Assembly (NCBI GenBank): GCA_029262615.1
Contig: JAJCZD010000007.1
Span: 124,001-188,000 of the forward strand
Reading direction: 5' to 3'
From: Candidatus Babelota bacterium
GTDB lineage: Bacteria; Babelota; Babeliae; Babelales; Vermiphilaceae
Length of the DNA stretch: 64,000 nucleotides
Positions 51,619 to 61,056 of this stretch are shown piece by piece. Positions within the stretch are counted from its first letter, which is position 1. The number at the start of each line of letters is the position of its first letter. The notes beneath the pieces are model-generated. The model saw nothing but the letters and a program-made list of their open reading frames with translations, ran no database searches and was not told the origin of the DNA. The position numbers and the translations under genes were made by a program.

Positions 51619-52929
51619 ATGGCAGGGCCAAAAAGAGATAAATGCGTATTATCGTTACGGTATTTAAAAAAACAACCGGCCTTTTTACAGTTAAGGGTTG
51701 CTGTTCCCTCTAGCGTGGTTAATTCTTTGTACCATTTGGGCGCCCTTGCTCAATGCAATACAATCCAAACAACAGGATTTAACCAGGGCACAATTCCTAT
51801 CGATTATATTCAGCAACATTACAAATCTAGTATTCTTAACCATATCCAAGAATTTTTATTAAAATTTTGTGTTGGTAATTTCCTCTTTCGTAAAATACGT
51901 GAAGAAAAAATTATGTCCGTTGGTGATCCACGCCTTATTGATATATTGGTAGTGCCAAATGAAGATGCATATTTTGATTTTGAAGTAAGCTTGTTTCAAC
52001 CATTACTATTTCATGATTGGCGTTATTTTCCTTTTCGATGCCCAAAAAGAAAAAATTACAAAGATTTAGATCGCCAAGTTGAATCCTTTATAAAAGAAGA
52101 AAAAAAACAGCAAAAAGAACTGCACTATAATAACATTGGAATTGGGGATTGGGTTCATTTTCAAGTTGCATTAGCAGATAAAAATGAAAAATTAATTTTT
52201 GGCCCACATTATGAAGATTTTTGGTATAAAGTGGGTGACGAAGAAGCTGATGGACCACTACGTAATGTATTTCTCGATAAAAAAATTGGCGATTCATTTT
52301 ATACCCAAAGTGGTGGATTGCAAGAATTCTTTTCTGACCAATTTAAAACAAATTATAATTTTCACGTCTGTATTTGTGATTTTGTCCCAAATTCATATTT
52401 TTCTTTTGAACATTTTAAAAAACATTTTAGGATTAAAACTAACAAGGAAATGAGCCAAAAGCTTATTGAGGTTTTTTCTTATCGCAATGATATGTCACAA
52501 AGACGTTCAATGGCAGAGGAATCGTTAAAATTATTATTAACAAAACATAAATTTGATGTCCCCAGCCATTTAGTTCTTCGTCAACAAAAGGTAGTTTTGG
52601 ATGCGGTACATGACAACCCAGATTATCATGTTTACCGTGTGCAAAAAGATTTTAACGACCGAGTACGTCAACTTGCTGAAAAACAAACAAAGGAAACTAT
52701 ATTGATTGATCAATTAGCTTTTTCCGAAAATATGGCGATCACTCATTCTGATGTAGCAACCTATTTAAATTTGATGCAACGCCCTCGTACAAAAGAGTTC
52801 ATTTATTTTGACCCCCCTTCTACAAAAATTTTGGGCCAAGAAATGCCGTTATTCGATGAGGAAATTAAACAAATTTGTTTACGAGAAAAAACATTGAATC
52901 ACGTCATTTATCATTTCACCAAAGCATAG
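51619..52929 (+). CDS. tig: Divergent trigger factor (ribosome-associated chaperone)
   Basis: A 436-residue protein, about the length of trigger factor. The N-terminal domain matches in order: VAVPSSVVNSLYHLGALAQ, GFNQGTIPIDYIQQHYKSSI (normally GFRxGxxP, here with the basic residue replaced), FLLKFCVGNFLFRKIREEK, SVGDPRLIDI and DFEVSLFQP. A PPIase-like segment starts GIGDWVHFQVALADKNEKLI near 175 but looks degenerate; helical arms follow. AAGGAG precedes the ATG. The call rests on the N-terminal pattern; the weak ribosome-contact loop leaves ribosome binding uncertain. Confidence 0.75.
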   Translation: MAGPKRDKCVLSLRYLKKQPAFLQLRVAVPSSVVNSLYHLGALAQCNTIQTTGFNQGTIPIDYIQQHYKSSILNHIQEFLLKFCVGNFLFRKIREEKIMSVGDPRLIDILVVPNEDAYFDFEVSLFQPLLFHDWRYFPFRCPKRKNYKDLDRQVESFIKEEKKQQKELHYNNIGIGDWVHFQVALADKNEKLIFGPHYEDFWYKVGDEEADGPLRNVFLDKKIGDSFYTQSGGLQEFFSDQFKTNYNFHVCICDFVPNSYFSFEHFKKHFRIKTNKEMSQKLIEVFSYRNDMSQRRSMAEESLKLLLTKHKFDVPSHLVLRQQKVVLDAVHDNPDYHVYRVQKDFNDRVRQLAEKQTKETILIDQLAFSENMAITHSDVATYLNLMQRPRTKEFIYFDPPSTKILGQEMPLFDEEIKQICLREKTLNHVIYHFTKA

Positions 52930-52937
52930 GACAAGTT

Positions 52938-53855
52938 ATGATCGCTCCGGAACAACTTATCATTATTGGCTCTGGTCCAGCAGGCCTGACTGCGGCCATT
53001 TATGCCGCCCGTGCAAATTTAAAACCTTTACTAATTGAGGGTAAAGAACCCGGTGGCCAGCTTATGGGTACAACATATGTCGAAAATTGGCCAGGAGATA
53101 AAAAAGTATTGGGACCAACCCTCATGATGCGCATGAAAGAACATGCCCAAGCGTTTGGTACCCGTTTTGAATCTGGCCAGATAGCACGAGTCGACTTTTC
53201 TAAAAAGCCATTTACCTTATGGAACAATAAAGACAAAGAATTTCATGCAGACGCGGTGATTATTGCCACTGGCGCTATTCCAAAAAGACTAAAAGTTCCT
53301 GGTGAAGATCAGTATTGGGGTAAAGGAATTACAACCTGTGCGGTATGCGATGGTGCTTTTTATAAAGATCAAAAAGTAATTATTGTCGGTGGTGGCGATA
53401 CCGCCATGGAAGATGCCTCATTTATGACCAAATTCACCAAAGACATTACCATAGTACAGATATTGGATAAACTGACCGCATCTCATGCTATGCAACAAAA
53501 AGTGATCAATAACCCTGATATAAAGATTATTTATGATACAACGGTAAGTGAAATACGTGGTGATGGCAACCATGTCAGTGGTCTTAGCTTAATCAACCAA
53601 AAAACTGGGGAAAATACCACATTAGATGCCAATGGTGTATTTTTGGCAATTGGCCTTAAACCCAACACCAGTCCTTTTGCTGGCCAGGTTGAGGTTGATA
53701 AATGGGGCTATATTAAAGTGCATGATGGCAGTAAAACCTCGGTTGAAGGTGTTTTTGCTGCAGGGGACGTACATGATTATAGCTACCGCCAAGCTGTTAC
53801 ATCAGCCGGCGCGGGTTGTAAGGCTGCTCTGGATGCACAACGGTATTTAAGCTAG
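52938..53855 (+). CDS. trxB: Thioredoxin reductase (cytosolic)
   Basis: A 305-residue NADPH-dependent flavoenzyme of standard length. It has IIGSGPAGLTAAIYAARA, the redox-active TTCAVCDGAFY near 135, IVGGGDTAMEDA near 155 and GVFAAGDVHDYSYRQ near 275. The ATG at 52938, nine bases after the trigger-factor stop, follows AGGA. No signal peptide, in contrast to the fused exported copy at 7496. Possibly cotranscribed with the trigger factor gene. Confidence 0.95.
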   Translation: MIAPEQLIIIGSGPAGLTAAIYAARANLKPLLIEGKEPGGQLMGTTYVENWPGDKKVLGPTLMMRMKEHAQAFGTRFESGQIARVDFSKKPFTLWNNKDKEFHADAVIIATGAIPKRLKVPGEDQYWGKGITTCAVCDGAFYKDQKVIIVGGGDTAMEDASFMTKFTKDITIVQILDKLTASHAMQQKVINNPDIKIIYDTTVSEIRGDGNHVSGLSLINQKTGENTTLDANGVFLAIGLKPNTSPFAGQVEVDKWGYIKVHDGSKTSVEGVFAAGDVHDYSYRQAVTSAGAGCKAALDAQRYLS

Positions 53856-53858
53856 TAG

Positions 53859-53886
53859 TTGAAAAAATCCCTATTTTCCGTACAAT
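53859..53886 (+). promoter_or_regulatory. Promoter of rpmH-rnpA-yidD
   Basis: TTGAAA (53859-53864) and TACAAT (53881-53886) are 16 bases apart, 38 bases before the rpmH ATG. Confidence 0.6.
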
Positions 53887-53923
53887 AAGGATATATAAGT
53901 AAGAAAATCCTGAAGGAATCAGC

Positions 53924-54082
53924 ATGTCAGTTACCTATTTCAAGAAAAGCCGTAAAAAACGAAGTCGTAAGCATGGTTTTCGCAAACGTATGAAAACTAG
54001 AGATGGTCGCAAAATCATCAACCGTCGCCGTGCTAAAGGGAGAAAACGATTGACCGTACAAGAACCCCGCAAAACCAGATAA
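53924..54082 (+). CDS. rpmH: 50S ribosomal protein L34
   Basis: A 52-residue very basic protein. Residues 17-44 carry the L34 signature ([29 protein letters not shown]). It has a non-standard N-terminus ([13 protein letters not shown]) and an eight-residue C-terminal extension after RLTV, the part that overlaps the start of rnpA in another frame. AAGGA precedes the ATG. Confidence 0.96.
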   Translation: MSVTYFKKSRKKRSRKHGFRKRMKTRDGRKIINRRRAKGRKRLTVQEPRKTR

Positions 54083-54417
54083 CACGCACAATATCTCGCT
54101 TTTCTAAAAAAGAAATCGATCATTTATTTGAACATGCAAGAGCTTTATATAAAAATAAGGCTCTTACTCTTTTGGCTGCACCACGGCAAAAAGATTTTGC
54201 CCGTATTTTGGTTATTGCTTCGGCAAAAACTGGCTCTGCGCCAAAACGAAATTTATTCAAACGAAGATTAAAATCTATCTTTTATGAAAACAAATTATTT
54301 GAGCAACCAGATGATATTGCAGTTATTGCAAGAAATGGTTCCCTTGAGCTTTCATTTGATCAATTAAAAAAAATATTAACCGATGCAGTTACAAAAAATA
54401 ATCACAAAACTAATTAG
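54049..54417 (+). CDS. rnpA: Ribonuclease P protein component, probable AUU start inside rpmH
   Basis: Protein subunit of RNase P, which trims tRNA 5' ends. The frame contains the fold: [35 protein letters not shown] and [12 protein letters not shown] (the RNR-type motif, here [10 protein letters not shown]), [10 protein letters not shown]. No in-frame ATG or GTG exists, and the first TTG (54172) would delete the N-terminal third. The open frame begins at 54037; ATT at 54049 lies six bases after AAAGGGAG and gives a normal 122-residue protein. It therefore probably starts at AUU, overlapping rpmH by 34 bases. ATA codons at 54079 or 54091 are alternatives. Confidence 0.82.
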   Translation: MDRTRTPQNQITRTISRFSKKEIDHLFEHARALYKNKALTLLAAPRQKDFARILVIASAKTGSAPKRNLFKRRLKSIFYENKLFEQPDDIAVIARNGSLELSFDQLKKILTDAVTKNNHKTN

Positions 54418-54610
54418 TATTATCTTACAATTTTTAATTCAAGCACTTCGCCCTCTTTTGGGCCCTCCGGCTCATTGTGTGTATGCACTCAGTTGCACCA
54501 AGTTTGCTCTGCATCAATTAGAGCATGAACCTTTAGGTAAAGCAATTTGGACAATTACTAAAAGGCTACTTTCTTGCAATCCAATAACAAGTTTTTTACA
54601 AAGAAAATAA
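54383..54610 (+). CDS. yidD: Membrane protein insertion efficiency factor YidD
   Basis: A 75-residue protein. It has an N-terminal amphipathic or hydrophobic helix, then LRPLLGPPAHCVYALSCTKF (normally ..P.CR..PSCS.Y) and KRLLSCNPI (normally ..RILRCNP). Three conserved Cys are kept although CR is replaced by CV. The ATG overlaps the end of rnpA by 35 bases, the classical rpmH-rnpA-yidD order. yidC does not follow. Confidence 0.88.
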   Translation: MQLQKIITKLISIILQFLIQALRPLLGPPAHCVYALSCTKFALHQLEHEPLGKAIWTITKRLLSCNPITSFLQRK

Positions 54611-54612
54611 TT

Positions 54613-56007
54613 TTATAATAACTCACTGGTTAACTGGCTCAATTCAGAACGTTCACTTTTTTCAAGGTATACGGTGCCAAATAAACGTTGGCCACGGAAG
54701 CGATCACTAATAACCACTAAACCATTACTACTAAAATCAAGATATGGTGAATCTATTTGGTACGGATCACCTGTTAAGATAATTTTACTACCTTCACCAA
54801 CCCGAGATATTAATGTTTTAACCTCGTGTGGTGTTAAATTTTGTACCTCGTCAATTATAATATATTGATAGGGAATTGACCGGCCACGCATATACGTAAT
54901 TGCTTCCATGCTTAATTTTCCTGACTCGACCAAGTCCTCTAACGACATAAGATCCTTAGTTACTGCCTTGTGGTTTTTTCTTTGTTTATGCTTAGGTGGT
55001 TTTTTGGAACGTGCTCGTTTTTTTTCTTGTAGATTCTGCTCATGAGCATTAGTGACAGAAAGATGATTTATCAATTCCATGTTGTCAAAAATTGGCAACA
55101 TCCAATTATGTAATTTTTCGTCCAAAGTTCCTGGAAGAAAACCAATATCGCGCCCAAGAGGAACAATAGGCCTGGAAATTAAAATCTTTTTATACTCATT
55201 GGAAACCAAAACTTGGTGCAATGCGGCAAGTAAAGCCAAAAATGTTTTACCTGTACCGGCATGCCCAAACAAAGTAACTAGTTGCAATGTTGGATCCAAT
55301 AATAAATCCAGTGCCATCAATTGTTGCGCATTCCTTGGTCGCAAAGGCCAGCGGAATGCTGGCAGTTTTACTTTATGAAATTTATCATTACCAACATAAC
55401 GAAAAATACTATAATTGTGAGGATTGTGTTGGCTTTCGAGCAGAACAAATTCATTTATTACAATATCTTTTTCTTTCTGTATGGTCTTTAATATTGCAGG
55501 GTAATCAGACTTTAATACGATCGAAGGAACCGGCACACGGAACCATCCCTTATAAAAGGTGTCTGTAGTAATTCGCTGTTTTAAATAATCCTCCGCCACG
55601 ATGCCAAGCGCATCGGCTTTAACTCGAGCATTTAAATCTTTTGAGATAAAACGTACATCATAGCCAGATTTTTTTAGAGCCAACGCATTCAAAAGAACTA
55701 TGTTATCTTCTTTTTGGGTATCAAGTGATATTTTCGGGAGATCTTTTCCATCTAATAAAATAATTCTTAACGTTCCACCGTTATCAAGAGGAACACCATT
55801 CTGCAATGAACCTAAAGATCGCAGGGCATCCAAGCGCCTAATTACTTCTCTTGTATTTCGTCCACGACCAGTTGGTTCCGTTTTAAAACGATCTAATTCT
55901 TCTAAAACAATTGCCGGAATACCAATTTGTGCACCTTCAAAAGCGAACAACGCGTTAGGATCATGCACTAATACATTTGTATCAAGAATATAGATTTTTT
56001 TGCTCAT
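54613..56007 (-). CDS. PIN-PhoH fusion ATPase (YlaK/PhoH2 type)
   Basis: A 464-residue protein. The N-terminal PIN nuclease domain (1-150) has YILDTNVLVHDP, LEELDRFK and EDNIVLLNAL and ISKDLNARV with the acidic residues intact. The C-terminal PhoH ATPase has LFGHAGTGKTFLALLA (Walker A near 240), SRPIVPLGRDIGFLPG and YIIIDEVQNLTPHEVKTL (Walker B near 385). A Lys/Arg-rich insertion (about 325-345) interrupts the ATPase. Such proteins are RNA helicase-nucleases in mycobacteria. AAGGA precedes the start. Confidence 0.92.
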   Translation of the reverse strand: MSKKIYILDTNVLVHDPNALFAFEGAQIGIPAIVLEELDRFKTEPTGRGRNTREVIRRLDALRSLGSLQNGVPLDNGGTLRIILLDGKDLPKISLDTQKEDNIVLLNALALKKSGYDVRFISKDLNARVKADALGIVAEDYLKQRITTDTFYKGWFRVPVPSIVLKSDYPAILKTIQKEKDIVINEFVLLESQHNPHNYSIFRYVGNDKFHKVKLPAFRWPLRPRNAQQLMALDLLLDPTLQLVTLFGHAGTGKTFLALLAALHQVLVSNEYKKILISRPIVPLGRDIGFLPGTLDEKLHNWMLPIFDNMELINHLSVTNAHEQNLQEKKRARSKKPPKHKQRKNHKAVTKDLMSLEDLVESGKLSMEAITYMRGRSIPYQYIIIDEVQNLTPHEVKTLISRVGEGSKIILTGDPYQIDSPYLDFSSNGLVVISDRFRGQRLFGTVYLEKSERSELSQLTSELL

Positions 56008-56202
56008 TTACTCGATCCTTTTCTGTCCAAATTTCAATGTTTATAGCTGAATCGTAACACATGCTTTTTATGCAAGTAAATAAAGCCTGAGCGTTACATA
56101 AAAATATCTTCATGGTCCATTTGTTATTTTTTCATTATTAGTAAAGTAAGCTGGTATGATAAACAATTATTATCTATTTTTCAATTCAATTAAGGAGCAT
56201 TG

Positions 56203-56516
56203 ATGATCAAAAAATTGCTTACTTTCCTTTGTTTGTAAATGATCAAGAAAAGCAAAAGATTTTTATATAGTTAAGTTGGGTTTTGCATTCAATACTGATG
56301 CAGATTTTACCGGAACAAAAAGCACTCGTTGGCAAACAAGCTGGAGGGACACCAATTTTTTGTGCAGAGACAAGTTATTGTCAAAAGACAACTGATGAGC
56401 TGAAAAATAAAGGTGTCACGATTTTAGAAGAACCAAATCAACGACCTTGGGGAATACAAGCTTTAATTGAAGACTTATATGGTAATATTATAAACGTTGT
56501 ACACAGTTTAAACTAA
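56203..56516 (+). pseudogene. Decayed VOC (glyoxalase/bleomycin-resistance fold) gene
   Basis: A ribosome site (AAGGAG) and ATG at 56203 are intact, but the matching sequence wanders through three frames. AYFPLFVNDQEKQK appears in one frame, FYIVKLGFAFNTDADF in the next, and AGGTPIFCAETSYCQKTTDE with RPWGIQALIEDLYGN in the last. Together these make the outline of a single VOC domain of about 120 residues. At least two or three indels separate them, so no functional product is expected. The last open part begins at 56283. Confidence 0.85.
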
Positions 56517-56592
56517 ATAAGTCGAAAAATCCTAACCCCTAGGGACACTTATGCTTTGTAGATACAGTAAACTATAAACAACTTTTTCATAC

Positions 56593-58656
56593 CTATCCAA
56601 CTGGTACTAAACTACAGAACTCTCCGTATTTATTTTCAATAACTGGACCTAAATCCATATTAGAATCACCACTTAATACTACAATGGCAACCGTCCCTGT
56701 ACACTCCTCATTAATAAATGAATAAGTGAACGAATCCATCCCAACAAATCCTTCATTTGGGGTGTAGGTAATCTCACCAGTCACAGTTGGTGGACCTGTT
56801 AATGGTATAATAGTTGATAGGCTACCATTTGAAGGAAGTGAATTAATTTCAAATGTTTGTGGCGTATCAGACATTCCTGACAGAGTAATTGCAACAGGTG
56901 TATTAATAGTAGTAGAAGCGGATATGTCATCAACATCCTGACCATCCTCAACTTGAACGGGTACACTAAACTCTGAAGTATTATCTATTGGGGATCCGCT
57001 ATTGAGTGTTGCTGTTGCGGTTACAAAATCACCAATGGCCACTGGTGCTGTCGCAGTAATCTCCTGGAAAAAAGAAACATTACCGTCTGCGCCGGTTGTA
57101 ACGGCAATTTGTCCTATAAATGTTCTTCCTTGTTCAGGATCTGAACTTGCTGCATTATTGAAGAACTCAATTATATAATCTCTATTACCAAGGCCGACAT
57201 CATTATTATTTAATTCGCCTGCGATGCCAATAAGAGTTCCATCACACACTGATATCATTACCATAGTTGGTTCAACTTGATTATCATTGCCATTATTTTG
57301 TAATAAAATACCAGGTTGAACCGAATCACCAGTAATATCATTCTGAGTTATTGGATTTTGGGTACCGGTATTTATTGCAACGCCAATTGTTAATCCTGGT
57401 GTACCTGGTGATCCACCTGGACCTCCCCCTGCAGCACCTCCTGCACCAAATGCGTTGTTTGCAAGAACAGTATTTTGGCGTATTAAATTATCAGAACCCA
57501 AAATATCGATACTAATACCGCTACCTCCATTACCTCCATCACCTGCTGGTTGTGCACCACCAGTTCCACCCGTTCCACCAGATCCACCAGTATTTAAACC
57601 TAGATTTATATTCTGGTCAATAGTATTGGAATTTCCGCTAACCTGTATACTTGCTCCAAGACCACCAAGACCACCATCTCCCGCCGGTGCCGCACCAGCA
57701 TTGGCTCCACCCATTCCACCAGATCCACCATTATTAGTACTTATATTATTGCTCATAACCGTATTATCAGTTGCTCCACTAAGTAAGAAAACACCAATGC
57801 CAGCTCCCGCATCACCGCCATTAGCTCCTGGGTTTCCCGCATTACCAGCACCCCCATCACCACCATTTGTATTTGAGATAGTGTTATTGTTAATTACATT
57901 ATCTGAGAATGCCCCAATTGAAACACCACGTGCAAATCCACCATTACCACCATCAAAGCTATTTGGTGGAGGAGTAGGCGCATCACCACCATCGCCACCG
58001 TTAATGTTAGAAATCATATTAGTTTGTACCGTTACTGTATTTGTAGCAATGTTAACCCCAATAGCATTTCCACCTACTTGGGCAACAGCATTCACCGCCA
58101 TGGGAACATCACCACCATTAATATCAGAAATCGTACTATTTTGAATGATAGTAGAAGCATTTGCGTCGATACCAATACCATCACCGCCTGGGGATATACT
58201 TCCGCCAAAAGCTATTCCATTTGCACCGGTAACCGTAGTTATAGTAACAATATCAACAAGCAAATTTGCACCATCCGCAATAATCCCTATTGCGTCTTGG
58301 CCAACGGGTGCACCAGGAACTATATTCTGAATAGTAATATCTCGAGCTATTGAATTTGTAGCAGCAGCACCAAAGTTTAACCCAGTTTCTACAGATGCAT
58401 TACCATCAATAACAAAATTTTGACCAGTACCATCGATTGTTAATTGTTTTGTGATAGTTGGTAACAAACTAGCTAATAAAAGAGTACCACTAACACTAAA
58501 ATTAATAGTGTTACTTGCATCAACATTACCATTTGCCGTAGTAATAGCATCTCGTAAACTACCAGCTCCTGCATCTGCAGTATTTGTTACCGTCATAGTT
58601 GCTGCTCTTAAACCAGCAACAAAAAACATAATTAACAAAAATTTATTTTTTTTCAT
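56593..58656 (-). CDS. Exported glycine-rich beta-helix protein (tandem copy 1)
   Basis: A 687-residue protein. Signal peptide 1-18 (FLLIMFFVAGLRA). Residues about 20-120 match the entry of polymorphic beta-helix proteins (GAGSLRDAITTANGNVD, TITKQLTIDGTGQNF). The middle is a right-handed beta-helix with N-rich ladders (NTISNTNGGDGG) and long Gly/Ala/Pro loops. The C-terminal part has two beta-sandwich-like segments: RDYIIEFFNNAASSDPEQG and EITYTPNEGFVGMDSFTYSF (cadherin-like). No autotransporter barrel is seen. Likely surface or secreted adhesin. The ATG ending at 58656 is aligned with copy 2; a second ATG lies directly before it. Confidence 0.85.
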   Translation of the reverse strand: MKKNKFLLIMFFVAGLRAATMTVTNTADAGAGSLRDAITTANGNVDASNTINFSVSGTLLLASLLPTITKQLTIDGTGQNFVIDGNASVETGLNFGAAATNSIARDITIQNIVPGAPVGQDAIGIIADGANLLVDIVTITTVTGANGIAFGGSISPGGDGIGIDANASTIIQNSTISDINGGDVPMAVNAVAQVGGNAIGVNIATNTVTVQTNMISNINGGDGGDAPTPPPNSFDGGNGGFARGVSIGAFSDNVINNNTISNTNGGDGGAGNAGNPGANGGDAGAGIGVFLLSGATDNTVMSNNISTNNGGSGGMGGANAGAAPAGDGGLGGLGASIQVSGNSNTIDQNINLGLNTGGSGGTGGTGGAQPAGDGGNGGSGISIDILGSDNLIRQNTVLANNAFGAGGAAGGGPGGSPGTPGLTIGVAINTGTQNPITQNDITGDSVQPGILLQNNGNDNQVEPTMVMISVCDGTLIGIAGELNNNDVGLGNRDYIIEFFNNAASSDPEQGRTFIGQIAVTTGADGNVSFFQEITATAPVAIGDFVTATATLNSGSPIDNTSEFSVPVQVEDGQDVDDISASTTINTPVAITLSGMSDTPQTFEINSLPSNGSLSTIIPLTGPPTVTGEITYTPNEGFVGMDSFTYSFINEECTGTVAIVVLSGDSNMDLGPVIENKYGEFCSLVPVG

Positions 58657-58829
58657 CATACTCTTCCTTCTTTTAGTCTTGTCACAACACTAAAAGAACA
58701 GTTTTATAATTTCAATAGTTATTACTTATTCACTTTTTTAGTAAGTAAACTTAGAAATCTTAATTGTAATACATAAAAAGAAAATTAGACGATATAAAAA
58801 TCAGAATTTCGCCCGGTTTTTCAATATGT

Positions 58830-60911
58830 TTATCCAATTGGCACTAAATTACAAAATTGCATATATTTACTTTTAATTAAAGGTGTCAAATCCTTATTTG
58901 GATCACCAGTTAAAACTACAATTGTAACTATACCGTTACATTCATCATCAGTAAATGAATAGACAAAAGAATCAATCCCAGTAAAACCATCATTAGGAGT
59001 GTAGGTAATCTCTGCAGTAACATTTGGTGGCCCGGTCAATGGTGTAATTGCAGATAAAGTTCCATTTGTAGGAGGCTGTTTAATTTCAAATGTTTGCGGA
59101 GTACCAGACATTCCTGATAACAGAATAGCTACTGGTGTATTTTGCTCAGTTGAAACGCTCATATCATCAACATCTTGACCATCCTCAACTGCTACTGGGA
59201 CACTAAACTCTGATGTATTATCTATTGGCAAGCCACTGTTAATAGTTGCGGTTGAAGTGATAAAATCTCCAACATTGATTGGTGCAATTGGCATAAGATC
59301 TTCAAAAAAGGATACATTACCATCAGCACCAGTGGTAACCTCGATCTGGCCCACAAAGGTACGCCCTTGTTCTGGATCAGCACTGGCTGCATTATTAAAG
59401 AATTCAATAATATAATTTCTATTACCAAGACTAGCATTATTATTATTCAATTCACCCTCAACACTAAAAAAAGTACCATTGCAAATTGAAAGCATTACCA
59501 TGGTTGGCTCTACTTGATTATCATTACCATTATTTTGCAATGCAATACCAAAATGTAATGCGTTACCGGTAATATCATTCTGCGTTATTTTATTTTCATT
59601 TCCCGTGTCAACTAACACACCAAATGGTTCTCCGACTACTCCTGGAATTCCAGGAACACCACCAACTCCAGGAACACCACCCGATCCTCCAGTGTTTGTT
59701 GCAAGTACATTGTTTAGATTTGTGGTATTATCAGAGCCAAAAAGGGCAATACCAATACCATCCCCGCCATTACCACCATCGCCAGTAGTTGTTGCAGCTA
59801 TAAGGGTATCTCCCCCATCGCCACCGGTGCCACCACTATTTCCACCAATACCCATATTGCTGGAAATCATATTACTGTCTCCATTAATTTGAATGCTCGC
59901 ACCAAGGCCAGCATTTCCCCCATTACCAGGATTATTGTTAGAAAGGCCACCTTTTCCAGCAACACCTCCAGAGTTACCAGTAAGATTCATATTTTGGGAA
60001 ACAATATTATTATTTCCATCAACTCGAATACTTACCCCAAGGCCAGCGTTTCCCCCATTACCAGCGGCAGTAGAAGTAATTGTAGCATTAGCAAAACCCC
60101 CATTACCCCCGTCATTATCACTTATATTATTATTTTGGATAGTATTATTGGTTCCCCCTGAAGCAATAAACACACCGTTTGCCTCTCCTCCATTACCTCC
60201 ATCGAACCCAGTACCAACTATGGCACCTCCAGTACCTCCATTACCTCCATTTACATCGGAAATAGTATTTCCAGTGATTGATGCACCAGTAATGGCATCC
60301 AAAGCAATCCCTCTTGCTAGTCCACCATTACCACCAGGAATTGCAACACCACCACCTGAACTATCACCAAGACCACCAGTTATATTAGAAATTGTACCAT
60401 TTTGGACAATCACGTTATTAGCATTAATAGTAATTCCAAAAGCATCTCCACCAGCACCCGCAGGTTGTAAGTTATTTACCCCCGCCACATCTATTATGGT
60501 AACAGAATTAATTTGTGAGCTTATACCACTAACAATAATACCTGTTGAATCTTGGCCTACTGATGGAGCAATACCAATGTCTTGAATAGTAATATTTTGA
60601 ATAATTGAATTTGGTGCAGCAGCGGTAATATCTAATCCTATTGTTGTAGTATCATTACCATCAATAATAAAATTTTGGCCTGTACCATCGATTGTTAATT
60701 GTTTGGTAATGGTAGGTAGTGAACTTAATAAATTGAGTGTTCCACTAATGCTAAAATTAATAATGTTACTTAGATCAACGTTACCATTTGCTGTTGTTAT
60801 TGCATCACGCAGGGTCCCTGCACCGGCATCCCCCGTACTAGATACGGTAATAGTTGCAGCTCTTAAACCAGCAACAAAAAACATAATTAACAAAAATTTA
60901 ATTTTTCTCAT
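58830..60911 (-). CDS. Exported glycine-rich beta-helix protein (tandem copy 2)
   Basis: A 693-residue paralogue of the gene at 56593, colinear from signal peptide to the C-terminal LVPIG. Helix entry GAGTLRDAITTANGNVD, ladder repeats (NTISDVNGGNGG, NNNIVSQNMNL), then RNYIIEFFNNAASADPEQG and EITYTPNDGFTGIDSFVYSF. N-terminus, leader (GGAAGAGT) and C-terminal domains are the most alike; the Gly-rich loops differ in length and order. Same likely role as copy 1; the C-terminal domains probably aid surface attachment or export. Confidence 0.85.
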   Translation of the reverse strand: MRKIKFLLIMFFVAGLRAATITVSSTGDAGAGTLRDAITTANGNVDLSNIINFSISGTLNLLSSLPTITKQLTIDGTGQNFIIDGNDTTTIGLDITAAAPNSIIQNITIQDIGIAPSVGQDSTGIIVSGISSQINSVTIIDVAGVNNLQPAGAGGDAFGITINANNVIVQNGTISNITGGLGDSSGGGVAIPGGNGGLARGIALDAITGASITGNTISDVNGGNGGTGGAIVGTGFDGGNGGEANGVFIASGGTNNTIQNNNISDNDGGNGGFANATITSTAAGNGGNAGLGVSIRVDGNNNIVSQNMNLTGNSGGVAGKGGLSNNNPGNGGNAGLGASIQINGDSNMISSNMGIGGNSGGTGGDGGDTLIAATTTGDGGNGGDGIGIALFGSDNTTNLNNVLATNTGGSGGVPGVGGVPGIPGVVGEPFGVLVDTGNENKITQNDITGNALHFGIALQNNGNDNQVEPTMVMLSICNGTFFSVEGELNNNNASLGNRNYIIEFFNNAASADPEQGRTFVGQIEVTTGADGNVSFFEDLMPIAPINVGDFITSTATINSGLPIDNTSEFSVPVAVEDGQDVDDMSVSTEQNTPVAILLSGMSGTPQTFEIKQPPTNGTLSAITPLTGPPNVTAEITYTPNDGFTGIDSFVYSFTDDECNGIVTIVVLTGDPNKDLTPLIKSKYMQFCNLVPIG

Positions 60912-61056
60912 TATACTCTTCCTTTTTTATTCTTTGTATAACGTTAAAAAAGAATTTGTACAAATTCAATGATTATTAATGATTCTCTATCTTGTTGCAT
61001 GATTTGGTCAATTTATTACAATTAATATAAAAATTAATCAAGAAAATAGGTATACA

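Noticed and set aside
56203-56516. Programmed frameshifting in the VOC gene
   Set aside because: Several indels in both directions and early stops without slippery sequences; decay explains it better.
57455-58144. A 229-codon proline-rich open frame on the + strand
   Set aside because: It is the complement of the Gly-rich loops of the beta-helix gene; Gly/Ala codons read backwards as Pro/Ala. No ribosome site or signal peptide. The same holds for 59893-60585.
60912-61056. T-box or other riboswitch before thrS (and before glyS and argS)
   Set aside because: No specifier loop or TGGN T-box sequence followed by a terminator was found; leaders are short.
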